From CAILLO01 sp964579735 (GTDB lineage: Bacteria > Bacillota > Clostridia > Saccharofermentanales > UBA5734), in the NCBI GenBank assembly GCA_964579735.1, contig CAZOHH010000029.1, positions 1 to 28,891 of the forward strand: a stretch of DNA of 28,891 nucleotides, read 5' to 3'. The notes beneath the pieces are model-generated. The model was not told the DNA's origin. It did no database searches and saw only the letters and a program-made list of their open reading frames with translations. Of this stretch, positions 14,124-20,903 are shown piece by piece. The position numbers and the translations under genes are program-made. Every line of letters begins with the position of its first letter. Positions within the stretch are counted from its first letter, which is position 1.

Positions 14124-15311
14124 TCAGCGGCTCATCAGGTGTTTCGCGAGCGCCCCGGTCGTCGCCGCCCGGAATCGCCCCCAGCCCTGCCACTCGCCCT
14201 CGATCTCCATCAGTCGTCTTGTGATTCCATGAAGCTCCGCCGGGTCGATCCAGCGCACTTCATCGTTCTCCTCGTTCAATGCGCACTCGATGGGTTCATC
14301 GCCTGCGTCGAGCACGAAAAGCGTGGATCGGAATGCGGGCAGCTCGTCGAAGCGATGTTCCATCAGCCCCGCGCACGAAAGCACCTTCGCCTTCGCTCCC
14401 AGCTCCTCCGCGGCTTCCCGCAGCACGGCCGACACGAGGTTCTCCGCCTTCGACCGGCCTCCCGAGGGGAGGCGAAACGCGCCTTCCGGAGTTCCACGCC
14501 CATGCACCACCGCGACGCGACCGTCGCTCGCCCGAACGGCAGCGAAGACCACCTCCTCGTCGCGCCCGGACCCCGGTCCGAAGGCCACGTCCAGCCTGCG
14601 CCACGCCGGCACGGGCCCGGGACCTCCGGCGTACCCGATGGTCCGGTCGGCGGTACCGGTCAGGGCGGCACGGACGAGGTCATCCGCCTCGAGGACCCAG
14701 ACCTCCGGCGCCGCGACCCGAAGCTCCGCGCGGTCCATCTCCGTCCAATCCACCATCGCGGCCGGAATGCCCGCGTTGCGCGCGCACATCACATCGTGGA
14801 TGCTGTCCCCGACATAGAGGATCCTGGACGGATCGGTCTCCCCCAACCGCTCCATCGCGAGTTGCAGCGGGTCGGGGAAGGGCTTGTGGCGGACCGTATC
14901 CTCCTTGGCGACGAGGACCTCGAAGCGGTCCTCGAGCTCGAACAGACGCAGGCAGCGCAACATGATCGCACGGCGTTTGGAGGTGACGAGGCCGACTCGG
15001 ACGCCCAGCGCCCGCAATGCGTCGAGCATCGCGGGAACTCCGAGGAAGATGGCGATGCCGGCATCGTTGTGGGCGACATTGTGCGCAAGGTAGCTCTCCC
15101 GCATCTTCGCGCGGAGGGACTCGTCGGCGTCGTCGAAGGCGAATTCGATGGGCCGGCCGATCGTGGCCAGGATTCGCGCGGGGTTGCCGGGCGCTCCGGT
15201 GTGAAGGGTCCAGGCATGCTGGTGCGACGCTACGATCAAGGGTACGGTGTCGAGCAGCGTGCCGTCCAGATCGAACAGGATGCAGCCGTAGTGCAGATCG
15301 GAGGGCGTCAC
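14124..15311 (-). CDS. HAD-family phosphatase fused to a Nudix hydrolase
   Basis: The protein has 395 residues and two enzyme domains. The N-terminal half (about 1-215) is a haloacid-dehalogenase phosphatase of the Gph/PpaX type. It has DLDGT with D14 and D16, the motif II segment LVTSKR, the lysine in KPFPDP, and the acidic motif GDSIHD. The C-terminal half (about 235-395) carries a complete Nudix box starting at G284 (GX5EX7REXXEEXGX: E290, R298, E299, E302, E303). Together they suggest hydrolysis of a nucleoside diphosphate-linked substrate and then a phosphate monoester, but no substrate can be inferred. The start is GTG at 15311, forming a GTGA overlap with the upstream stop and placed 6 nt after GGAGG, so translation is probably coupled to the CNNM/CBS gene. 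The stop is TGA. Confidence 0.85.
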   Translation of the reverse strand: MTPSDLHYGCILFDLDGTLLDTVPLIVASHQHAWTLHTGAPGNPARILATIGRPIEFAFDDADESLRAKMRESYLAHNVAHNDAGIAIFLGVPAMLDALRALGVRVGLVTSKRRAIMLRCLRLFELEDRFEVLVAKEDTVRHKPFPDPLQLAMERLGETDPSRILYVGDSIHDVMCARNAGIPAAMVDWTEMDRAELRVAAPEVWVLEADDLVRAALTGTADRTIGYAGGPGPVPAWRRLDVAFGPGSGRDEEVVFAAVRASDGRVAVVHGRGTPEGAFRLPSGGRSKAENLVSAVLREAAEELGAKAKVLSCAGLMEHRFDELPAFRSTLFVLDAGDEPIECALNEENDEVRWIDPAELHGITRRLMEIEGEWQGWGRFRAATTGALAKHLMSR

Positions 15312-16804
15312 CCGCGTCCTCCGTTGGAACGGCTGATCTCCGCGCGGCCATTCTCGGAACGGCCATTCTCACCGCGGCCGTTCTCACCGCGGCCATTCTC
15401 GGAACGGCTGATCTCAGCGCGGCCGTTCTCGCCGCCGAAGGTCTCTCCGGGCTCTTCATGAGGCGTCTCCGGGGGGAGGACGACGAGACGCACCTTCGAG
15501 ATGCGCTTCTCATCCATCTCCAGCACCTGGATCCGGAGATTGCTGTAAGTCGCTTCGGGCTTTTCGTCCTCCTCAGGCACGCGGCCGAGGACCCCCATGA
15601 CGAATCCGCCCAGCGTATCGTAATCGTCGCAGGGCAGGGTCAAGTCGAGGCCGTCCGAAACGTCTTCGAGCGGCGTCGTGCCGGCGACCACATAGGAGCC
15701 GTCCGCACACAGGACCATGTCCTGCTCCTCGTCGTCGTACTCGTCCTGCAGGCTTCCTACGATCTCCTCGAGCAGGTCCTCGAGGGTCACGATGCCGGCG
15801 GTGCCGCCGTACTCGTCGATGATGACCGCCAGCTGCGCACGGTCATGCTGCATCTCGCGGAAGAGCTTGTCGATCGGCTTGGACTCGGGGACGAGGTACG
15901 GCGGACGGATCATGCCGCGTAGATTGAACGGCTCCTTCATTCCCTCCATGGCGATGTAGAGGAGGTCCTTGACGTGCAGGATGCCGACGATGTTGTCGAT
16001 GGAATCCTCGTAGACGGGGAATCGCGTGTACTTCTCGTTCACGGCGACGGCCAGTACTGCGAGGAAGTCCGCGTCGACTGGTAGCGAGACGATTTCCGTA
16101 CGGTGGCGCATGATTTCGGACACGGCCTTGTCGTTGAATTCGAAGATGTTCTCGATGAGCTGCTTCTCCTGCTCGTGGATCGATCCGGCCTCGCGGCCGA
16201 CATCGACCATCATGCGGATTTCCTCCTCGGTCACGGTTCGCTCGCGCTGGATGGGGTCGACGCCGAGAAGACGAAGGATCCCGTTCGTGCAGAGGGTCAG
16301 GAGCTTGACGAAAGGTTTCAGGACCAAGCCGACGGCGGTGATGGTGCCGACCGTGGCCGCCGAGATTCTCTCGGGGTTCTTGAGGGCGAGCCGTTTCGGC
16401 ACGAGTTCTCCGAAAACGAGGCTCATGAAGGACAGGACGAGCGTGATCACGACGACGGAAGCCGGCTTGACGATGGGGTAGGCGCCCGTGGGGTCGACCG
16501 CGTCGGACACGAGTCCCGCGAAGTTCTCGGCGGCGAATGCCGACGCGAGGAAGCCGGCGAAGGTGATGCCGACCTGTATGGTTGCGAGGAACCGGCTCGG
16601 CTCCTGCAGCAGCGCGTGGATCCGCTTGGCCGTATGGTCTCCCTCTTCGGCCTGCTTGCGGACCTTGTTGTCGTTGAGGGAGATGATGGCGATCTCGCTC
16701 ATCGCGAAGAAGGCGTTGATGAGGATCAGGAGGAGAAGCACCAGAAGGTCGATGGCGATCACCGCTCCATTACCACCCGGTATGGCGGATAGGGCGGTCA
16801 TCAT
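15308..16804 (-). CDS. CNNM/CBS-domain membrane protein (hemolysin C/CorC family)
   Basis: The 498-residue protein belongs to the CNNM family, several members of which act in Mg2+ export or homeostasis. It has a DUF21 membrane domain (about 13-195) with hydrophobic segments around VIAIDLLVLLLLILINAFF and VVVITLVLSFMSLVFGELVPK. A CBS pair follows, with RFPVYEDSIDNIVGILHVKDLL and IIDEYGGTAGIVTLEDLLEEIVG, then the CorC/HlyC C-terminal domain (about 355-440). After that comes a low-complexity tail of seven five-residue repeats. The start is uncertain. The ATG-ATG at 16804/16801 fits the family, but its ribosome site is weak, and GTG at 16849 is in frame. The stop is TGA. The name hemolysin is historical and no toxin role is implied. 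Confidence 0.85.
   Translation of the reverse strand: MMTALSAIPGGNGAVIAIDLLVLLLLILINAFFAMSEIAIISLNDNKVRKQAEEGDHTAKRIHALLQEPSRFLATIQVGITFAGFLASAFAAENFAGLVSDAVDPTGAYPIVKPASVVVITLVLSFMSLVFGELVPKRLALKNPERISAATVGTITAVGLVLKPFVKLLTLCTNGILRLLGVDPIQRERTVTEEEIRMMVDVGREAGSIHEQEKQLIENIFEFNDKAVSEIMRHRTEIVSLPVDADFLAVLAVAVNEKYTRFPVYEDSIDNIVGILHVKDLLYIAMEGMKEPFNLRGMIRPPYLVPESKPIDKLFREMQHDRAQLAVIIDEYGGTAGIVTLEDLLEEIVGSLQDEYDDEEQDMVLCADGSYVVAGTTPLEDVSDGLDLTLPCDDYDTLGGFVMGVLGRVPEEDEKPEATYSNLRIQVLEMDEKRISKVRLVVLPPETPHEEPGETFGGENGRAEISRSENGRGENGRGENGRSENGRAEISRSNGGRG
15326..15430 (-). repeat. Seven tandem 15-bp repeats in the 3' end of the CNNM/CBS gene
   Basis: Seven consecutive 15-bp units of the form (GGAAC or xCGCG) CGGCCATTCTC occur, two of them carrying GGCTGATCTC instead. 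In the gene's frame they encode ENGRS, EISRS, ENGRA and ENGRG units. All units are multiples of three, so copy-number change keeps the frame. The array begins 18 nt inside the coding end and 15 nt from the overlapping GTG start of the next gene. Confidence 0.9.
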
Positions 16805-16915
16805 ACTACCGGTTTCGTCCAAGTGGGGTCTCGTCCTCTCTGCTGGCACCGCAAGCCGCTCGGCCGCGGGGCTGTCCTCGTCTCTGGAGCGTCGGGTCCG
16901 CCGACTCCATGTATC

Positions 16916-16945
16916 AATATAGCACCCTTCCGCCGGGATTGTACA
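16916..16945 (-). promoter_or_regulatory. Possible promoter of the CNNM/CBS operon
   Basis: TGTACA (16940-16945), an 18-nt spacer and TATATT (16916-16921) preceded by TGC make an extended -10 promoter with a 4/6 -35. The start point would be near 16909, about 105 nt ahead of the assigned ATG. It lies directly after the pth stop, and no terminator is seen between them, so read-through from glmU-pth is also possible. Confidence 0.45.
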
Positions 16946-16957
16946 GAAAATGGGAGA

Positions 16958-17551
16958 TTAGCGGAGCGGCTCCGGCTTGCCGTTGAAGCGGTTCATCGCG
17001 TCCGCGACTCCCGCCTTCACCATCGCGGCCACGGCATCGGCGGCGCGCGAAAGAGCTTCGTACATCGTCGTGCGTTCGGACTCCGGAATCTCCGACAGCA
17101 CGAAGTCGGCGATGTCCCAGTGCTCCGGAACCGGCCCGATGCCGATGCGCACGCGTGGGAATCCTTCCGTGCCGAGCCGCTCGACCACGGACTTCATTCC
17201 CTTCTGGGTGCCGGGCCCGCCCGCCGGGCGGATGCGGACCTGACCCCGAGGCAGATCGACGTCGTCCACGAGCACGACCACGCGTTCCATGGGGATCTTG
17301 AAGAACGCCGCCGCTTCCTGGACGCTCTCGCCGGAAAGGTTCATGTAGGTACCGGGTTTGAGGAGGACGATGCGGCCACCCTCCAATGCGCCCTGACCAT
17401 AGAGACCCTTGAACTTGATGCGGTCCACGGCGATCCGGTGCCGCTGCGAGAGGATCTCCACGGCCATGAACCCGGCATTGTGCCAGGTCCTCTCGTACTT
17501 CGCACCCGGGTTCCCCAGTCCCACGACGAGCCAGGGGTCCTCGCCCGCCAT
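16958..17551 (-). CDS. pth: Peptidyl-tRNA hydrolase
   Basis: The 197-residue enzyme cleaves peptidyl-tRNA released by stalled ribosomes. The family landmarks are present: GLGNPG with N14, WHNAG with catalytic H24, GTYMNLSG with N71, and VDDVDLP with D96. However, the usual HN pair of the GGHNG(L/M)KS motif, which contacts the substrate, is Q116-K117 (GPGTQKGMKS). The ATG at 17551 is only 3 nt from the glmU stop, and its AGGAAGG ribosome site lies inside the end of glmU, so the two are translationally linked. The stop is TAA, the only one among the genes checked here. glmU-pth linkage is common in Bacillota. Confidence 0.94.
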   Translation of the reverse strand: MAGEDPWLVVGLGNPGAKYERTWHNAGFMAVEILSQRHRIAVDRIKFKGLYGQGALEGGRIVLLKPGTYMNLSGESVQEAAAFFKIPMERVVVLVDDVDLPRGQVRIRPAGGPGTQKGMKSVVERLGTEGFPRVRIGIGPVPEHWDIADFVLSEIPESERTTMYEALSRAADAVAAMVKAGVADAMNRFNGKPEPLR

Positions 17552-17554
17552 CTC

Positions 17555-18934
17555 CTAGCCCTTCCTCTTCCGGACCTTGCCCTTGCGCAGGACCCAGTCC
17601 GCCTTGTTCTCCTGGCGGGCGCGGGCCACGGCCAGAGCGAACGAAGGCACGTCGGTCGTGATGGTCGACCCGGCCGCGACGAAGGCGTCGGCGTGGATAT
17701 GCACGGGCGCGACGAGGTTCGAGTTGCTGCCGATGAAGGCGCCGCTGTCGATGCGGGTGCGATGCTTCGCGAATCCATCGTAGTTGACCGTGATGCTGCC
17801 GCAGCCGTAGTTCACGTTGTCCGCGACGTCCGCGTCCCCGATATAGGCGAGGTGCGCCGCGCTGGTGAAGGCTCCGATGGTGGAGTTCTTGACCTCGACG
17901 AAGTCGCCGATCCTGCAGTCCGGGCCGATGCTGGACCCGGGTCGGACGTACGTGAAGGGACCGACGTGGGTCCTGGCGCCGATGCGGCTGCCGACGACGA
18001 CGGATTGCACGATCTCGGCGGCGTCCTCGACCGTCGCGTCTTCGAGACGCGTGCCGGGGCCCACGAGGCAGTCGGCGCCGACCGTCGTGGCACCCTCGAG
18101 GCGGCATCCCGGGCGGATCTCCGTGTCCTCGCCGATGCGTACCTGCGCATCGATCCAGGTCGTCGCGGGGTCGATGAGGGTCACGCCGGCGCGCATGTGC
18201 ATTTCGCAGATCCTGCGGTTCAGGACGACCGCGGACTGCTGCAGCTGGACGCGGTCGTTCACGCCCTGGATCTCCTCGAAGGGTGCGTCGAAAGCCTCGA
18301 CCCTGCGTCCGTCCGCGACGAGAAGTCCCACGGTATCCGTGAGGTAGTATTCGCCCTGGGCGTTTCGGGCGTCGATGCGTCCGAGCGCCGAGCGAAGGGC
18401 GTCCGCGTCGAAGGCGTACATGCCTGCGTTCATCTCGCGCAGGGCCCGCTGTTCCGGTGACGCGTCGCGTTCCTCCACGATTCCCGCCACGCTTCCTCCA
18501 GTGTCGCGCACGACGCGACCATAACCCGTCGGGTCCGGTGCGATCGCCGATACGAGCACAGCCGCGGCGCCACTCGCCTCGAAGCGGGCGACCAGCGACT
18601 TCAGGGTCTCCGCGCGCAGCAGCGGCGTGTCTCCGCAAAGCACGAGCACGCAGCCCGCGCGGCCCGCGAGGAACGTCCCCGCCTGCATCACGGCGTGCCC
18701 GGTGCCGAGCTGGCGCTCCTGGACGACATACGCGCAGGAATCCCCGAGTACGGTGCGCACCTGGTCCTGCTGATGCCCGACGACGAAGACCTGATCTGGA
18801 ATTCCAGCCTCGTTCAGCGCATCGGCGACCCAGCGGACGAGGGGCTTCCCCGCAGCGGAGTGCACCAGTTTCGAGCGCTTCGAGCGCATCCGCTTCCCCT
18901 CGCCGGCGGCGAGCACGATCGCACAATGGTCCAT
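17555..18934 (-). CDS. glmU: Bifunctional N-acetylglucosamine-1-phosphate uridyltransferase / glucosamine-1-phosphate acetyltransferase
   Basis: GlmU makes UDP-GlcNAc, the precursor used by MurA. The 459 residues match the family length. The N-terminal uridyltransferase (about 1-230) has LAAGEGKRM, QLGTGHAVM, LCGDTPLL and NAGMYAF. The C-terminal left-handed beta-helix acetyltransferase (about 250-440) has hexapeptide repeats and the active-site segments YVRPGS, VEVKNSTIG, AAHLAYIGDA and NYGCGSITVNYDG. The ATG at 18934 has AGGAGG at 5 nt. The stop is TAG. Its promoter lies in a gap holding four DnaA boxes, and the -35 region overlaps one of them, which hints at replication-linked control. The usual partner prs does not follow; pth does. 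Confidence 0.96.
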   Translation of the reverse strand: MDHCAIVLAAGEGKRMRSKRSKLVHSAAGKPLVRWVADALNEAGIPDQVFVVGHQQDQVRTVLGDSCAYVVQERQLGTGHAVMQAGTFLAGRAGCVLVLCGDTPLLRAETLKSLVARFEASGAAAVLVSAIAPDPTGYGRVVRDTGGSVAGIVEERDASPEQRALREMNAGMYAFDADALRSALGRIDARNAQGEYYLTDTVGLLVADGRRVEAFDAPFEEIQGVNDRVQLQQSAVVLNRRICEMHMRAGVTLIDPATTWIDAQVRIGEDTEIRPGCRLEGATTVGADCLVGPGTRLEDATVEDAAEIVQSVVVGSRIGARTHVGPFTYVRPGSSIGPDCRIGDFVEVKNSTIGAFTSAAHLAYIGDADVADNVNYGCGSITVNYDGFAKHRTRIDSGAFIGSNSNLVAPVHIHADAFVAAGSTITTDVPSFALAVARARQENKADWVLRKGKVRKRKG

Positions 18935-18961
18935 GTCTTCCTCCTGATCGGTTCTTCTCGG

Positions 18962-18991
18962 ATTATACCGCGTCCCATCCTGCTTTGTGGA
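18962..18991 (-). promoter_or_regulatory. glmU-pth promoter overlapped by a DnaA box
   Basis: A perfect TATAAT (18962-18967) is 18 nt from TCCACA (18986-18991), a 4/6 match to the -35 consensus. TCCACA is the end of the DnaA box TTATCCACA at 18986-18994. The start point would be near 18955, about 20 nt before the glmU ATG. A protein bound at the box would cover the -35 and could block or recruit RNA polymerase. Confidence 0.6.
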
Positions 18992-19039
18992 TAACTTTGT
19001 CTCTCCACCTGTGGATAGTGTGGATAAGTCTGTGAATAA
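18986..19039 (-). promoter_or_regulatory. Cluster of four DnaA boxes
   Basis: Four nonamers in the same orientation read, on the minus strand, TTATCCACA (18986-18994), CTATCCACA (19010-19018), TTATCCACA (19019-19027) and TTATTCACA (19031-19039). Two are perfect and two differ by one base. Boxes two and three abut head to tail. Three or more clustered, co-oriented boxes are typical of origins, dnaA promoters and DnaA-titrating sites. No dnaA, dnaN or rpmH gene is in the window and the flank is only modestly AT-rich, so the role is open: regulation of glmU, DnaA titration, or part of a bipartite origin. Confidence 0.8.
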
Positions 19040-19088
19040 CTCTCTGGGCGTGTTTCACGGTTTGAGGGTTGTCGAGCATTAGAACGGC

Positions 19089-20897
19089 CTATGTTTCACG
19101 CTTTTCATGTTCGTGCTCCAGAGAGCCGAACCGCTCGAACTGGCTGTCGTACAGAGTCCGATAGGCGCCACCCGCCGCGATGAGCTCGTCATGCGTCCCA
19201 CTCTCCCTGATTCCGCGATCCGAGATATACAGGATGCGGTCGGCGTTGCGGATGGTGGACAACCTGTGGGCGATGACAAAGGAGGTCCGTCCGGCGAGAA
19301 GGGTCTCGAGGCCCTTCTGGAGCGCCTTCTCCGTTCTCGTGTCGATACTGGCCGTCGCCTCGTCGAGGATCAGGATGCGCGGGTCCGACAGGAGCACGCG
19401 GGCGAAGGAGATCAGCTGTCGCTCGCCGGCCGAGATGCCGGTTCCGCGTTCATGCACCTCGGTCATGTATCCGAGGGGCTTCTTCCGGATGAACTCGTCC
19501 GCACGCACCGCAGCGGCCGCCGCGATGCACTCCTCGTCGGAGGCGTCGAGACGTCCATAGCGGATGTTGTCCATCAGCGTGCCGGGGAACAGGAACGGCT
19601 CCTGGAGCATGATGCCCATCTGGCGCCGAAGGGAGTCCATGCGCACGGACTTCACGTCGAACCCGTCGACGCAGACGGCGCCTTCCTGGACGTCGTAGAA
19701 GCGGCTGACCAGGCTGACGATGGTGGATTTGCCGGCGCCGGTGGGGCCGACCAGCGCGACGGTCTCGCCCGGTGCCACGCGGAAGGACAGGTCCTGGAGC
19801 ACGGGGGTCCCTTTGTCGTACCAGAACCCGACGCGGTCGAAGACGACCTCCCCTTCGATGGGGGGAAGATCCTCGGCATCCGGCGCGTCCTCGATGACCC
19901 GCGGTTCGTCCAGGAACTCGAAGATCCGCTCGATGTAGGCGGCGGCCGACAGGAGGGAGTTGTAGAAGGCCGATAGGTTGTTGATGGGCGCCCAGAACCG
20001 CCAGACGTAGCCGACGAAGGCGACGAGCACGCCGACGCCGACCCCCGGCCGCAGCCAGAGGGCGCCCGCCCCGTAGAGCAGGGCGACCGTGGCGTTGGAG
20101 ACGGTGTCTATATAGGGCCACATGGCGATCGAGATCATGGCGGAGCGCATCCAATCTCGGCGGTAGTCCACATTGAGCTTGTGGAAGATCCCCTGGTTCA
20201 CCTCTTCGCGCACGAACGCCTGCGTCGTGCGGACGCCCGCGATGCTTTCGTGCGTATACGCGTTCATGTTCGAGATCTTCCGGCTGAGCTGCTGCTGGGC
20301 GCGGCGCTGCCGGCCTTTCAGCAGGAGGAGCCCGACGACGAGGAACGGCACGCCGGCCATGGCGTAGAGGGTCAGCAGCGGGTCCACCGCCAGCATGTAC
20401 CCGAAGATGATGACGAGGCTCGAGAGGTCGGCGAGCATGTTCACGATGCCGCTGGAAAGGAGGTCGCTGATGCTGTTCACGTAGTTCACGAGCCGCACGA
20501 GGACCTTGCCGTGAGGACGGCTGTCGAAGTAGGAGAAGGGAAGCGTCTGCAGGTGTTCGAACATGTCGAGGCGGACGTCGTGGATGATGCCCTGGCCGAC
20601 CCGGACCATGAATTTCATGCGGAAACGCATCGCCACGGCGGTGGCGACGACGGTGGCGGCGTAGCCCAGGGACAGCAGGGCCAGCCCGGCCAGGTCCTTC
20701 TGCGGAATCAGCCGGTCCAGAGCGACCATGAGCATCAGGGGCGCGAGGAGTCCGAGCGCGTTGGCTCCGACCGTCAGCGCCAGGGATGCGGCGACCTTTA
20801 CAGTATATGGCTTGAGGTAGGACAGCATGCGGCGGAACTGCTTCGCATTGAAGGGCGCGTCGAGGGCTTCGTCGATATCGTATTTGTTGCGTGCCAT
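19089..20897 (-). CDS. ABC exporter half-transporter, catalytic partner
   Basis: The 602-residue protein has an N-terminal six-helix exporter domain (about 30-325) and a nucleotide-binding domain (about 355-595). Motifs are the Walker A GPTGAGKS, Q-loop LQEP, a non-standard signature ISAGERQ, the Walker B ILILDEAT with its catalytic glutamate, and the switch histidine in AHRLST. With the preceding gene, whose Walker B and switch residues are altered, it should form a heterodimeric BmrCD/TM287-288-type multidrug or lipid exporter. The canonical ATP site would then combine this protein's Walker motifs with the partner's LSGGQ. The ATG at 20897 lies 6 nt from the upstream stop, with GGAGG inside the partner's end. 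The stop is TAG. The substrate is unknown. Confidence 0.9.
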   Translation of the reverse strand: MARNKYDIDEALDAPFNAKQFRRMLSYLKPYTVKVAASLALTVGANALGLLAPLMLMVALDRLIPQKDLAGLALLSLGYAATVVATAVAMRFRMKFMVRVGQGIIHDVRLDMFEHLQTLPFSYFDSRPHGKVLVRLVNYVNSISDLLSSGIVNMLADLSSLVIIFGYMLAVDPLLTLYAMAGVPFLVVGLLLLKGRQRRAQQQLSRKISNMNAYTHESIAGVRTTQAFVREEVNQGIFHKLNVDYRRDWMRSAMISIAMWPYIDTVSNATVALLYGAGALWLRPGVGVGVLVAFVGYVWRFWAPINNLSAFYNSLLSAAAYIERIFEFLDEPRVIEDAPDAEDLPPIEGEVVFDRVGFWYDKGTPVLQDLSFRVAPGETVALVGPTGAGKSTIVSLVSRFYDVQEGAVCVDGFDVKSVRMDSLRRQMGIMLQEPFLFPGTLMDNIRYGRLDASDEECIAAAAAVRADEFIRKKPLGYMTEVHERGTGISAGERQLISFARVLLSDPRILILDEATASIDTRTEKALQKGLETLLAGRTSFVIAHRLSTIRNADRILYISDRGIRESGTHDELIAAGGAYRTLYDSQFERFGSLEHEHEKRET

Positions 20898-20903
20898 GTC
20901 GTG

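Noticed and set aside
15017..15922. A plus-strand pentapeptide-repeat protein.
   Set aside because: Only the 15-bp array gives the repeat; the rest of the frame is opposite conserved CBS/CorC sequence and lacks a ribosome site. Kept only as a note on the array.
19051..19066. A parS site.
   Set aside because: Only 9 of 16 bases match, all in the left half; no palindrome.
18935..19088. The chromosomal origin itself.
   Set aside because: No dnaA, dnaN or rpmH nearby, only four boxes, and no clear AT-rich unwinding stretch. A regulatory or accessory role is safer.
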